Below, one piece after another: positions 33,231-41,842 of a stretch of 64,000 bases of DNA (the first letter of the stretch is position 1; the number at the start of each line of letters is the position of its first letter). A model generated the notes under the pieces. The model saw nothing but the letters and a program-made list of their open reading frames with translations. It was not told the origin of the DNA and made no database searches. The stretch covers positions 124,001 to 188,000 of the forward strand of contig UQPZ01000003.1 in assembly GCA_900543145.1 (NCBI GenBank). The letters are read 5' to 3'. The position numbers and the translations under genes were made by a program. Source of the stretch: an uncultured Ruminococcus sp. (GTDB lineage Bacteria; Bacillota; Clostridia; Oscillospirales; Ruminococcaceae).

Positions 33231-35513
33231 CTATTTTCTTCCGTCTATGCTGATGACCGCAATAGAAATATCGTCCCGCTTTCCTCCGTTTTTAACGTTC
33301 ATTGCGTACTCGCCCAGCTTCTGAGCGATCTCGGCAGGAGATGAAGCTTTCCGTTTTATTACTGACGGAAGCCGTCTGACTGTACTTTCGCTCACGCCGT
33401 CGGAGGTCATTATTATTATATCTCCCTTAAAGAGCTTCAGATTCTCAGTATCCGGAGGGCAATCCTCCAGAATACCCGCCGGGAACGCCTGTCCTCCTAT
33501 TACCCTAAACGCACCGTCGCGGTAAAGATAAGCGGGAGCTGCTCCTGATTTGAGAAATTCCGCACTTCCTCCGCAAAGATCCAGCCTGAGGAGATCCAGC
33601 GTAGCAAAAGATTCCTCCCAGCCCTTTACTCTCAGGATAGAATTGATAAGCCTGTGAGCTGTAGTCATTGAGAATCCCGCCTTCAGCAGCCTGCATGCAA
33701 GGTTAACGGCAAACATCGAATCGAGCCTTGCCCGCTTTCCTGTACCCATGCCGTCCGAAAGAATAATATACTTTTCACAGGCTGTAAGTTCAAGAATATC
33801 CAGCGTATCACCGGAATATTCATTATCGCCGCTTGACGCCTGAAAGGTTCCCGTCTGTATTTCAAAAGCCGGAAGCTCGTTGAAGGAAAGCTTGGTTACG
33901 TTATCGACCTGAGTTATTACAGGGATATCAAAGTCGGTTTCGGCAATGGCGCTTATTCCGGTAGTAAGCTTTACCAGATCACCCTTAAAACCTGCGGTAA
34001 GAAAAACCTCCGCCCTCTGGGTGCTGTTCTCGTCTATATAAACGCAAGCCTTTGCGTTAGGATAACCAAGCTGAGCAAAATGGTCCCTTACCTGCGCTGA
34101 AAGCGACGGATCTACCGCCCTGACCTGTCCGACTCTGTAAGACAGATCGCTCAGCATATCCTCCATTGATGAAAGCTGCTCGGTAAGTATCCCCCTAAGC
34201 TCCTTGACTCTTATATTGTCGGCTTTTTCAGCCAGCAGGTTTTTGTATATTTCATTAAAACCGTCTGTAAGAGCCTCCGTCCTGCAGCAGAGAGGAAGCT
34301 GCTTTTCCACATCAAGCACGCTTATTCCGTTATACTTCATTACCGTCTGCTCAAGCCTTTCAAACGCCTGCTTTGCCGCATTTCTAGATTTCTTCCAGCA
34401 CATTCCGAAAAGCTCGCAGTTTCCGCATACCGCAGTACATACTCTTACCTTAAGATCCGCATTTTCTGTTTTTTTATCAATTGCGGCAGATACAAGAGCG
34501 ATCTGCCCCCTTATATCTCCCAGAGTTCTGGAAGCAAAATTCAGCCTAGAGGAAGCGGTCTGACCTACAAGGTCTACCGAGCTGCGCACTCCGAAAAATC
34601 GGGCGGCGGTTTTTTTGAGAAATGAAACCGGACAGGCTATAAACAGAACAGAACCGGCAAGCAGATCCGCAAACATAAAAAACGTATCTGAATTTATTCC
34701 GATAGCGACAAGGCTTATAAGCGATACACCTATAAAAACAAAAGCCGCTGCAAGAACTCCGAACTGTACAAAGGCCCCGCATATAAGCCCCGAGGTCGCA
34801 AGCAGAAGCGTATTCCCCGCCAGCTGAGGACTGCACAGCAGTATACCGCAGGTAGTCAGCGCTCCTACTACCGCTCCTCCCGCCGTTTTATATTTTCTAA
34901 CAGCGGCAAGCAGTGCGAATGCGCCGAAGATCCTGCCGGCGTTGAAATACGGAAGAGGAACTGCCGCAAGCGTCGCGACCGTCATTATATACAGTATTGC
35001 CGCAAAAACTCCGTTCAGTCCGCCAAGCTCAAATACTCCCTCGCATTCATAATTCTGCTTTACGGTCTTTGCGATAAATACCAGACAGCCGCCTATCAGC
35101 GCAGTTATCATGCGAAGCGACGCCGTATATGCGTCAGACGGCACGGCAACCGACATAACGCAGCTGAAAAGTATCATTATCCCCGACGTAAGCAGTCCCA
35201 GAAAAACAGGATCGTCCCTTCGGCTGTCATGCATGACTGTCAGTCTTATTCCCGCTATGACCAGAATAGTGCAAAGCTGTATAATGCCGTTTTCCGCATT
35301 TCCTGATACTATGTAGCTGAGCGCCGAGCCGAGGAACGCCGGAATTATATATTTTCCCGAAACAACGGCGACCGCCACATTTACCGGAGACGGATAACCC
35401 ATTATTTTTCCCATAGAAGCCAGAAAAGCCGCAGCAGCTGTTATAATACAGCCGATAACGCTGACGCTCTTTTTTGACGTATGAGCAGCCGTCCGTTCCC
35501 TTATCTTTAACAT
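33231..35513 (-). CDS. spoIIE: Stage II sporulation protein E (SpoIIE) serine phosphatase
   Basis: A 760-aa protein. The first 330 residues contain about ten membrane helices. A central regulatory domain (with the Cys-rich CTAVCGNCELFGMCWKKSR) leads to a C-terminal PP2C-type phosphatase (LSDGMGTGKRA and MTSDGVSES carry the metal-binding Asp residues). In sporulating Firmicutes it dephosphorylates SpoIIAA to activate sigma-F in the forespore. I chose the ATG at 35513, with GGAAGTGG upstream, over a longer frame. Its promoter has the 21-bp spacer known for Spo0A-activated genes. This is good evidence that the organism is, or was, a spore former. Confidence 0.94.
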   Translation of the reverse strand: MLKIRERTAAHTSKKSVSVIGCIITAAAAFLASMGKIMGYPSPVNVAVAVVSGKYIIPAFLGSALSYIVSGNAENGIIQLCTILVIAGIRLTVMHDSRRDDPVFLGLLTSGIMILFSCVMSVAVPSDAYTASLRMITALIGGCLVFIAKTVKQNYECEGVFELGGLNGVFAAILYIMTVATLAAVPLPYFNAGRIFGAFALLAAVRKYKTAGGAVVGALTTCGILLCSPQLAGNTLLLATSGLICGAFVQFGVLAAAFVFIGVSLISLVAIGINSDTFFMFADLLAGSVLFIACPVSFLKKTAARFFGVRSSVDLVGQTASSRLNFASRTLGDIRGQIALVSAAIDKKTENADLKVRVCTAVCGNCELFGMCWKKSRNAAKQAFERLEQTVMKYNGISVLDVEKQLPLCCRTEALTDGFNEIYKNLLAEKADNIRVKELRGILTEQLSSMEDMLSDLSYRVGQVRAVDPSLSAQVRDHFAQLGYPNAKACVYIDENSTQRAEVFLTAGFKGDLVKLTTGISAIAETDFDIPVITQVDNVTKLSFNELPAFEIQTGTFQASSGDNEYSGDTLDILELTACEKYIILSDGMGTGKRARLDSMFAVNLACRLLKAGFSMTTAHRLINSILRVKGWEESFATLDLLRLDLCGGSAEFLKSGAAPAYLYRDGAFRVIGGQAFPAGILEDCPPDTENLKLFKGDIIIMTSDGVSESTVRRLPSVIKRKASSPAEIAQKLGEYAMNVKNGGKRDDISIAVISIDGRK

Positions 35514-35555
35514 ATTATCACCACTTCCTATATTTTGCAAGACTTGAATATCAAT

Positions 35556-35588
35556 ATCATAGCAAAAATATACGGTGAAAAATGTCAG
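35556..35588 (-). promoter_or_regulatory. spoIIE promoter with a 21-bp spacer
   Basis: Minus-strand CTGACA and TATGAT are separated by 21 bp. B. subtilis spoIIE and spoIIG promoters, activated by Spo0A~P, have the same unusual spacing. An upstream TGTCGTT at about 35626-35632 matches 5 of 7 bases of the Spo0A box TGTCGAA. Confidence 0.6.
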
Positions 35589-35649
35589 AAATACGGGAAT
35601 ATCATAATATTTTAATCTGCACAAAACGACATTAATCGTAATTGATGAT

Positions 35650-36516
35650 CTAAGGCTCTGTCCCCTGCCTCAGCTCCTCTGTAAAACGTATCAGCTGTTC
35701 CAAAGTAAGCTTTTCGGGTCTGACGCTTTCCTCAAGTTCGGATCGTACAGCGGCGGCTGTAACAATGGATTTATCTATCCCAAGCGAAGCCGAAACCGAA
35801 TTTACCAGCGTTTTTCTCCGCTGAGAAAAAGCTCCCCTTACCGTCCGAAAGAAAAATGCTTCGTCCGTAACTCCCTCCGGAGTTTTTTCCCTTATGTCAA
35901 ACCTTATAACGCAGCTGTCCACGTTAGGTGGAGGCATAAAGCTTCCCCTTGAAACGTTGAAAAGAAGCTTGGGTTCAGAAAAATAATTTACCGCCGCAGT
36001 GATTGCGCCCGCTTCCCTCGTTCCCGGCTTTGCACATAAACGCTGCGCCGCTTCCTTCTGTACCATGACCGTTACAGATCTTATAGGAAGCCTTTCCTCA
36101 AGAAGCTTCATAATTACGGGTGAAGTAATATAATACGGAAGATTTGCGCATACGGCGACCTCCAGTCCTTCAAACTCCTCCTCTATAAGCTTTGAAAGAT
36201 CGGTCTTCATAATATCGCCGTTTATTATCCTGACGTTTGAATACTCCGCAAGCGTTTCTTCAAGAACAGGAATAAGGCGCTTGTCAATTTCTACAGCGGC
36301 TACCTTGTCCGCTCTTTTTGCAAGCTCGTTGGTAAGCACGCCGATACCTGTCCCTATCTCGATTATACCAAAGCCTTTCCTGGCGTTGCCCATTTCCGCA
36401 ATTTTCGGACATACCGTAGGATTTATCAGAAAGTTCTGCCCCAGCGACTTAGAAAATGTAAAGCTGTGCCGTTCAAGTACGTCCTTTATCACTTTTATAT
36501 TTGAAAGATTTTCCAT
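35650..36516 (-). CDS. rsmA: 16S rRNA dimethyladenosine transferase
   Basis: A SAM-dependent enzyme that dimethylates the two adjacent adenines near the 3' end of 16S rRNA. SLGQNFLINPTVCPKI starts the domain, IEIGTGIGVLTNELAKRADKV is the SAM loop, and ANLPYYITSPVIMKLLE is the NLPY active site. At 288 aa it is of family length. The ATG at 36516 has AGGA 6 nt upstream; an in-frame ATG at 36561 lacks a site. It has its own promoter at 36575-36603. Confidence 0.96.
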   Translation of the reverse strand: MENLSNIKVIKDVLERHSFTFSKSLGQNFLINPTVCPKIAEMGNARKGFGIIEIGTGIGVLTNELAKRADKVAAVEIDKRLIPVLEETLAEYSNVRIINGDIMKTDLSKLIEEEFEGLEVAVCANLPYYITSPVIMKLLEERLPIRSVTVMVQKEAAQRLCAKPGTREAGAITAAVNYFSEPKLLFNVSRGSFMPPPNVDSCVIRFDIREKTPEGVTDEAFFFRTVRGAFSQRRKTLVNSVSASLGIDKSIVTAAAVRSELEESVRPEKLTLEQLIRFTEELRQGTEP

Positions 36517-36574
36517 TAAAAATCCTGTCCCTTTCAAAGAATTACGCTTTTGCCGCGTCATATGATCTCAGATT

Positions 36575-36603
36575 ATTTTAACATGATATTTACATTTTGT
36601 CAA
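36575..36603 (-). promoter_or_regulatory. Promoter of rsmA
   Basis: Minus-strand TTGACA and TAAAAT with a 17-bp spacer, 59 nt before the rsmA start. Confidence 0.75.
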
Positions 36604-36713
36604 CCAATAAGAAATATAGTTTTTCAGCGTTACGCGGTTTATTTTAAGCAATTGAGGTAAAAATATTATTACGGGTATTTCCCGGGAAATTTTTTATGAA
36701 AGGAACGATAAGA

Positions 36714-36965
36714 ATGGATAAGAGAAATTATTCAAACGGTCTTGATATGCCTCTGGGACTTGCAATGGCAATGGCTCAAAATCCTCTGGCTATGGATTAC
36801 TTCACAAGGCTTTCCTCCGATCAGAAGGAGCAGCTTATTTCAAGCACTCACAGCGTCCGTTCCAAAGAAGAAATGCATCAGCTTGTGGATAATATGGCTG
36901 AAGGCTCTGTAAATCCCTCCTCCGGCACATATCCTGACAGTATGCCTCCCAGATTCAATATATAG
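36714..36965 (+). CDS. Small conserved-type hypothetical protein
   Basis: An 83-aa soluble protein (MDKRNYSNGLDMPLGLAMAM, then YFTRLSSDQKEQLISSTHSVRSKEEMHQLVD). Its Gln/Glu-rich amphipathic helices and the SKEEM segment resemble small uncharacterised proteins that I associate with Clostridia. No function is known to me. The ATG at 36714 has AAAGGA 9 nt upstream. The earlier ATG at 36696 is inside that site. Confidence 0.8.
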   Translation: MDKRNYSNGLDMPLGLAMAMAQNPLAMDYFTRLSSDQKEQLISSTHSVRSKEEMHQLVDNMAEGSVNPSSGTYPDSMPPRFNI

Positions 36966-37020
36966 TGATTTTACACAATAAATCTATTTTTATTCGTTAT
37001 AAATTTTATATATTATGGTG

Positions 37021-37049
37021 TTGAAATTTCTATATAAGTATAGTACAAT
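37021..37049 (+). promoter_or_regulatory. Promoter of the purE leader
   Basis: TTGAAA and TACAAT with a 17-bp spacer. The transcript would include about 275 nt of leader before purE. I find no purine or PRPP riboswitch core in it. Confidence 0.65.
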
Positions 37050-37144
37050 ATTAATGTAAGGTTCTATGTTCTCACGTCGTAAAATTATGGTAAAAGGCGG
37101 TGCGGCGGAGCTTTATATTATCGAGTGCTTTAGGAGGATAAGGA

Positions 37145-37291
37145 ATGAAAACGGCAGTTTCCGAAAAAACCGTTTTTTCAGAGCGTTTCTCTTATATTTC
37201 AAAGGATATGTCCGACGTATGCGGACGTGTTCTTGGTTTTTTGCACTCTAATCATATTATTTCAGTCAAAAATCAAACTGCAACGCTATAG
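37145..37291 (+). CDS. Possible 48-aa leader or small protein before purE
   Basis: AGGAGG (37133-37138 region) precedes the ATG at 37145 by about 7 nt. The frame encodes MKTAVSEKTVFSERFSYISK, then DMSDVCGRVLGFLHSNHIIS. Its last codons and stop (TAG 37289-37291) run through the 5' arm and loop of the terminator at 37275-37304. Ribosomes reaching the stop would therefore prevent the hairpin. It could be a regulatory leader peptide or an independent small protein. No family is recognised. Confidence 0.45.
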   Translation: MKTAVSEKTVFSERFSYISKDMSDVCGRVLGFLHSNHIISVKNQTATL

Positions 37292-37304
37292 TTGCAGTTT
37301 TTTT
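37275..37304 (+). terminator. Terminator before purE
   Basis: AAACTGCAAC and GTTGCAGTTT form a perfect 10-bp stem with a 6-nt loop, followed by TTTTATT. It lies 29 nt before the purE start, within the leader, so it may be an attenuator. Confidence 0.85.
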
Positions 37305-37332
37305 ATTAACAAATACTGCGGGAGGATATTTT

Positions 37333-37830
37333 ATGAAAAAAGTAGCGGTCATTATGGGCTCGGACAGCGATTTTCCGATTGTTAAGGACGCTGTATGCGA
37401 GCTGAAAAAATACGGAGTGCCTGTAGAATGCAGAGTTATGTCAGCTCACAGAACTCCTGAGCTTGCCGCTGAGTTTGCTTCAAAGGCAAAGGAAAACGGC
37501 TTCGGAGTTATAATATGTGCTGCCGGAATGGCGGCTCATCTGGCAGGAGTTATTGCAGGTCACACTACGCTGCCGGTTATCGGTATTCCAATTAAATCAG
37601 CTGCACTTGACGGACTCGACGCTCTTCTTGCAACAGTAATGATGCCTTCCGGTATCCCCGTTGCTACCGTTGCTATAAACGGAGCTAGGAATGCGGCGGT
37701 ACTGGCTGTCCAGATGCTTGCGCTTTCGGACGAAACTCTTGCGGACAAGCTTGAGGACGCTAAAAAAGAAATGATCGAGGGAGTAAAGGCTAAGGACGAA
37801 AAGCTTCAGAAAGCTATTGCGGAGCTTTAA
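37333..37830 (+). CDS. purE: N5-carboxyaminoimidazole ribonucleotide mutase
   Basis: Class I PurE, which moves the carboxyl group to give CAIR in purine synthesis. VAVIMGSDSDFPIVKDA at the N-terminus, MSAHRTPELAAEFA with the catalytic His, and AGMAAHLAGVIAGHTTLPVIG define the fold. It is 165 aa. No purK is in the window. AGGAGG-type site before the ATG. It opens the purine gene run. Confidence 0.96.
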   Translation: MKKVAVIMGSDSDFPIVKDAVCELKKYGVPVECRVMSAHRTPELAAEFASKAKENGFGVIICAAGMAAHLAGVIAGHTTLPVIGIPIKSAALDGLDALLATVMMPSGIPVATVAINGARNAAVLAVQMLALSDETLADKLEDAKKEMIEGVKAKDEKLQKAIAEL

Positions 37831-37845
37831 TTTAGCCAAAGGTAG

Positions 37846-38264
37846 AATTATTCTGATATATCTCTTTTCAGATTAGCGAAAAAGCACAATGCGGACATTA
37901 ATTTTTTGTTGCTGATCTACTTGATTTCAAGCTTGAAAATGAGTTTGATATTCTTTTTGGTTCAGGTGTTCTGCATTTTGTTCCGCCTGAAAAAAGAGCA
38001 GAAATTTTTGATAATTTCAAAAAGCATACTGCATTAAATGGTATAAACGCTATTAATGTATTTGTCAGCAAACCTTTTCTAAGTCGTCCTGATGACGCAG
38101 AAAAGAACAGACAGATATGGTACTCAGGCGAACTTTTCACATTATATCACGATTGGATAATAAATAGCTGCTCGGAAATTATTTTTGACTGCAACAGTGG
38201 TGGAACACCGCATAAGCATTGTATGGATATTCTTTTCGCTCAAAAAACAGGCGAAAATATATAA
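37846..38264 (+). pseudogene. Remnant of a SAM-dependent methyltransferase
   Basis: The 3' part of a class I methyltransferase. The main frame (from about 37902 to TAA at 38264) reads VADLLDFKLENEFDILFGSG, then VLHFVPPEKRAEIFDNFKK, ending in DILFAQKTGENI. In a neighbouring frame just upstream, RLAKKHNADINF gives the preceding beta-strand, so a 1-nt deletion at about 37905 explains the break. The SAM-binding N-terminus is missing. It lies between purE and purC and has no ribosome site. It looks like a decayed insertion or a relic in the operon. Confidence 0.75.
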
Positions 38265-38312
38265 ATATTAAAAAGTACAAAATACTATAAATTTATAATG
38301 GAGGAATTGGTT

Positions 38313-39035
38313 ATGGAAAACATCGTAAAAACAGAACAGCTCTATGAGGGCAAGGCTAAAAAGGTATATGCAACCAACGACCCCAATCTTGTTATCGTTG
38401 ATTATAAGGACGATGCTACCGCATTTAACGGCGAGAAAAAAGGCACTATTTTAGGCAAAGGCGCTATCAACAACAAAATGACAAACCTTATGCTGAGCCT
38501 GCTTGAAAAAGAAGGCGTTCCTACTCATCTCGTAAAAGAGATAAGCGACAGGGAAACTATAGTAAAAAAAGTTGAGATCGTTCCTCTTGAAGTGATCGTA
38601 AGAAACGTAGCTGCGGGAAGTTTTTCAAAGAAGCTTGGAATTGCAGAGGGTACAAAGCTTAAGCAGCCTACTCTTGAATTCAGCTATAAATGCGACGAGC
38701 TTGGCGATCCGTTTATCAATAAATATTACGCTCTCGGACTCGACCTTGCTACCGAGGAAGAGATCGAAGCTATTACAAAATACGCTTTTATGGTTAATGA
38801 CTTTATGGTAAAGTTCTTTAAGAAGATCAACGTTGACCTTATCGACTTCAAGATCGAATTCGGAAGATTTCACGGAGAGATCATTCTCGCTGACGAGATC
38901 TCGCCCGATACCTGCCGCTTCTGGGATTCTGCTACTCATGAAAAGCTTGATAAGGACAGATTCAGAAGAGATATGGGCGGCGTAGAGGACGCTTATCAGG
39001 AAATGATGAAGAGAGTTTCTGAAGCCGGAATTTAA
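38313..39035 (+). CDS. purC: SAICAR synthetase
   Basis: Joins CAIR and aspartate using ATP. LYEGKAKKVYATND at the N-terminus, IVRNVAAGSFSKKLG, and DFKIEFGRFHGEIILADEIS carry the family signatures. Length (240 aa) is normal for bacterial PurC. The ATG at 38313 has GGAGG 8 nt upstream; the earlier ATG at 38298 is part of that site. purF follows 70 nt later. Confidence 0.96.
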   Translation: MENIVKTEQLYEGKAKKVYATNDPNLVIVDYKDDATAFNGEKKGTILGKGAINNKMTNLMLSLLEKEGVPTHLVKEISDRETIVKKVEIVPLEVIVRNVAAGSFSKKLGIAEGTKLKQPTLEFSYKCDELGDPFINKYYALGLDLATEEEIEAITKYAFMVNDFMVKFFKKINVDLIDFKIEFGRFHGEIILADEISPDTCRFWDSATHEKLDKDRFRRDMGGVEDAYQEMMKRVSEAGI

Positions 39036-39105
39036 CAATAAAATAAGACGCAGCATACGCTCTGACACATATCCGACTTTATCCATTTATCCGGAGGTTT
39101 TGCTA

Positions 39106-40530
39106 ATGTTTAACTCTATTCACGAAGAATGCGGCGTTTTCGGTATCTATACCGATGAAACAAGCGACGTTGCCGCTCAGACATATACTGCGCTTTACGC
39201 TTTGCAGCACAGAGGACAGGAAAGCTGCGGTATAGTTGTAAACGACGACGGAGTTTTCAGACATCATAAAAATCTCGGCCTTGTAAATCAGGTTTTTGAC
39301 AGGGATACGCTTGAACAGCTGGGAAAAGGCAACATTGCTATAGGTCATGTGCGTTATTCGACTACCGGCAGCTGCAGCGCTGTAAATGCTCAGCCGTTGG
39401 TAGTACGCCATGTCAAGGGACCGCTTGCAATAGCCCATAACGGCAATCTTACCAACGCCAGAAAACTTAGGGAGAAGTATGAAAATAAGGGCATGATCTT
39501 TCATACGACCAACGATACAGAGGTAATTTCATATTCCGTAACCGAGGAACGCCTTACGGCTCCTTCGATCGAAACGGCTGTCGAGAGAACTATGGACAAG
39601 ATAAAAGGCGCATACTCTCTTGTAATTATGTCGCCGTCAAAGCTGATCGCAGTAAGAGATCCCAACGGTTTCAGACCTCTTTCCCTCGGAAAGATAGACG
39701 GCGGCTATGTTGTTTCATCTGAAACCTGCGCTTTCGACAGTATCGGTGCGGAGTTTATCCGTGATGTAAAGCCGGGAGAAATTATTGTGATCGACAAAAA
39801 CGGACTGCGTTCAATAGAAAGCCACTGCGGCGGCAAGGGTACTATGTGCGTTTTTGAATATGTCTACTTTGCACGTCCCGATTCGGTAATCGAAGGCTCA
39901 AGCGTCCATAAAGCAAGGCTGAGAGCAGGAAAATATCTGTGGCGCGAGCACCCTGCAGACGCTGATATTGTCATCGGCGTTCCGGATTCCGGACTTGACG
40001 CAGCTTTGGGATTTTCACAGGAAAGCGGAATCCCCTACGGTATCGGATTTATTAAAAACCGCTATATAGGAAGGACATTTATCCAGCCGACTCAGACGGA
40101 AAGAACAAATTCGGTGAAGATAAAGCTGAATGCGATATCAAACACCGTAAAAGGCAAAAGAGTCGTTATGATAGACGACAGTATAGTAAGAGGAACTACC
40201 TGCGCTCGTATCGTAAAACTGCTGCGAGACGCAGGCGCAAAAGAGGTCCACGTCAGGATCTCCAGTCCTCCGTTCGTTTCCCCCTGCTACTTCGGTACGG
40301 ACATCGACAGCAAAGACAACCTTATAGCCTGCCGTATGACTAATGAGGAAATATGCCGCTATATCGGCGCGGACAGCTTGGGCTACCTCAGCGTTGAAAG
40401 TGTACAGAAGCTTGTCGGAAATTCAGACTGCGGCTTCTGCACAGGCTGCTTCAGCGGAAGCTATCCAATAGAAGTGCCTAAGGAAATGCCTAAGGATAAA
40501 TTTGAATATAAAATATCAGAGCATAAGTAA
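39106..40530 (+). CDS. purF: Amidophosphoribosyltransferase
   Basis: First committed step of purine synthesis: glutamine plus PRPP gives phosphoribosylamine. The N-terminal nucleophile is Cys9 in HEECGVFGIY, implying removal of an eight-residue propeptide. The glutaminase part contains ALQHRGQESCG. The PRPP loop is VMIDDSIVRGTT. Four Cys positions (CVFEYVY, SPCYFG and the DCGFCTGC pair) match the B. subtilis-type enzyme with a [4Fe-4S] cluster. The ATG at 39106 has GGAGG 8 nt upstream. Confidence 0.97.
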   Translation: MFNSIHEECGVFGIYTDETSDVAAQTYTALYALQHRGQESCGIVVNDDGVFRHHKNLGLVNQVFDRDTLEQLGKGNIAIGHVRYSTTGSCSAVNAQPLVVRHVKGPLAIAHNGNLTNARKLREKYENKGMIFHTTNDTEVISYSVTEERLTAPSIETAVERTMDKIKGAYSLVIMSPSKLIAVRDPNGFRPLSLGKIDGGYVVSSETCAFDSIGAEFIRDVKPGEIIVIDKNGLRSIESHCGGKGTMCVFEYVYFARPDSVIEGSSVHKARLRAGKYLWREHPADADIVIGVPDSGLDAALGFSQESGIPYGIGFIKNRYIGRTFIQPTQTERTNSVKIKLNAISNTVKGKRVVMIDDSIVRGTTCARIVKLLRDAGAKEVHVRISSPPFVSPCYFGTDIDSKDNLIACRMTNEEICRYIGADSLGYLSVESVQKLVGNSDCGFCTGCFSGSYPIEVPKEMPKDKFEYKISEHK

Positions 40531-40556
40531 AGAATAAAGCTTGAAAGGATAAAATT

Positions 40557-41591
40557 ATGAACAGTTACTCAAACAGCTACAAGGAAGCCGGCGTTGACGT
40601 TACTGCCGGATATAAAGCAGTAGAGCTTATGAAGCAGTATGTCGGACGTACTATGACAAGCGGCGTACTGAGCGGACTCGGCGGCTTCGGCGGTCTGTTC
40701 GAGCTTGATATGACAGGTATCTCAAAGCCTGTTCTTGTTTCGGGAACAGACGGCGTCGGAACAAAGCTTAAGATCGCTTTTCTTATGGATAAGCACGATA
40801 CCGTAGGAATTGACTGCGTTGCTATGTGCGTAAACGATATTATCTGCTGCGGAGCAAAGCCGCAGTTTTTCCTTGACTACGTTGCCGTAGGAAAAAACTA
40901 TCCCGAAAAGATAGCTCAGATAGTTTCAGGCGTTGCTGAAGGCTGCGTTCAGTCGGGAGCGGCGCTTATCGGAGGAGAGACCGCGGAAATGCCGGGCTTC
41001 TATCCAGTTGACGAATACGACCTTGCAGGCTTCGCTGTAGGAGTAGTTGATAAGGACAAAATACTGAAGCCCGAAACTCAGAAGGCCGGCGACGTTATGA
41101 TAGCTATCAAATCGAGCGGAGTTCACTCAAACGGCTTCTCCCTTGTAAGAAAGGTGTTCAACGTAAGCGAGTCAAATCTTGCAAGACATTATTCCGACCT
41201 GGGAACTACCCTCGGAAACGTATTGCTTACGCCTACCAAGATATATGTAAAGGCTGTAATGAAGCTTCTTGACAGCGTAAAGGTAAAATCAATTTCACAT
41301 ATTACAGGCGGCGGTTTCTATGAGAATATTCCGAGATCACTGCCGAACGGACTTTCAGCTAAAATAGAAAGAAATGCGGTTCAGGTGCTTCCGATATTCG
41401 ACGTTATTGCCAAAACAGGAAATATTCCCGAGCGTGATATGTTCAATACCTTTAATATGGGCGTGGGAATGACAGTCGTAGTTGATAAAAACGACGCTGA
41501 TAAGGCTGTTGCTGCTATCAATGCGGCAGGCGAAGAGGCTTACGTTCTCGGCGAGCTGGTAGAATCCGATCTCGGCGTAATAATCTGCTGA
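40557..41591 (+). CDS. purM: AIR synthetase
   Basis: ATP-dependent ring closure of FGAM to AIR. The N-terminal YKEAGVDVTAGYKAVELMK, the glycine-rich SGTDGVGTKLKIAF loop, GGETAEMPGFY and HITGGGFYENIPR are typical. It is 344 aa, with AAAGGA 7-8 nt before the ATG. It lies 26 nt after purF. Confidence 0.97.
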   Translation: MNSYSNSYKEAGVDVTAGYKAVELMKQYVGRTMTSGVLSGLGGFGGLFELDMTGISKPVLVSGTDGVGTKLKIAFLMDKHDTVGIDCVAMCVNDIICCGAKPQFFLDYVAVGKNYPEKIAQIVSGVAEGCVQSGAALIGGETAEMPGFYPVDEYDLAGFAVGVVDKDKILKPETQKAGDVMIAIKSSGVHSNGFSLVRKVFNVSESNLARHYSDLGTTLGNVLLTPTKIYVKAVMKLLDSVKVKSISHITGGGFYENIPRSLPNGLSAKIERNAVQVLPIFDVIAKTGNIPERDMFNTFNMGVGMTVVVDKNDADKAVAAINAAGEEAYVLGELVESDLGVIIC

Positions 41592-41660
41592 TCTACGGCT
41601 GATATAGGCAAGGATCACAGCTTGTCTAGTAATATTTTACAGTAAATATCTTTCATTTTA

Positions 41661-41810
41661 TTTGTAGCTTTTGCATAATTTTATATCATATATTTTATGC
41701 ATAGCTACAAAATTTAATTTAATTAAAAACTTTTTTGTTCATAGTTGCACATTCATATGCAACTTTTCCCCCTTTTTTGCCTATTAGTGAAGGGTGTTTT
41801 AAAAACCCTT
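41661..41810 (+). repeat. Three inverted repeats in the purM-purN gap
   Basis: Within the 251-nt gap (41592-41842) are: an AT-rich imperfect inverted repeat (TTTGTAGC at 41661 and GCTACAAA ending at 41711); AGTTGCA/TGCAACT (41743-41749 and 41758-41764) followed by a pyrimidine run, a plausible weak terminator; and AAGGGT/ACCCTT (41790-41810). They may control purN or read-through. No known riboswitch is recognised. Confidence 0.5.
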
Positions 41811-41842
41811 CGGAAATAAAAGTTAAGAAAGAGGTTTTTTAT

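Noticed and set aside
37066..37251. 61-codon ORF in the purE leader
   Set aside because: No SD and a basic, low-quality translation. The overlapping 48-codon frame with AGGAGG is more likely.
37050..37332. Guanine/PRPP riboswitch before purE
   Set aside because: I could not find the conserved core bases of either class. Only the ORF and terminator are supported.
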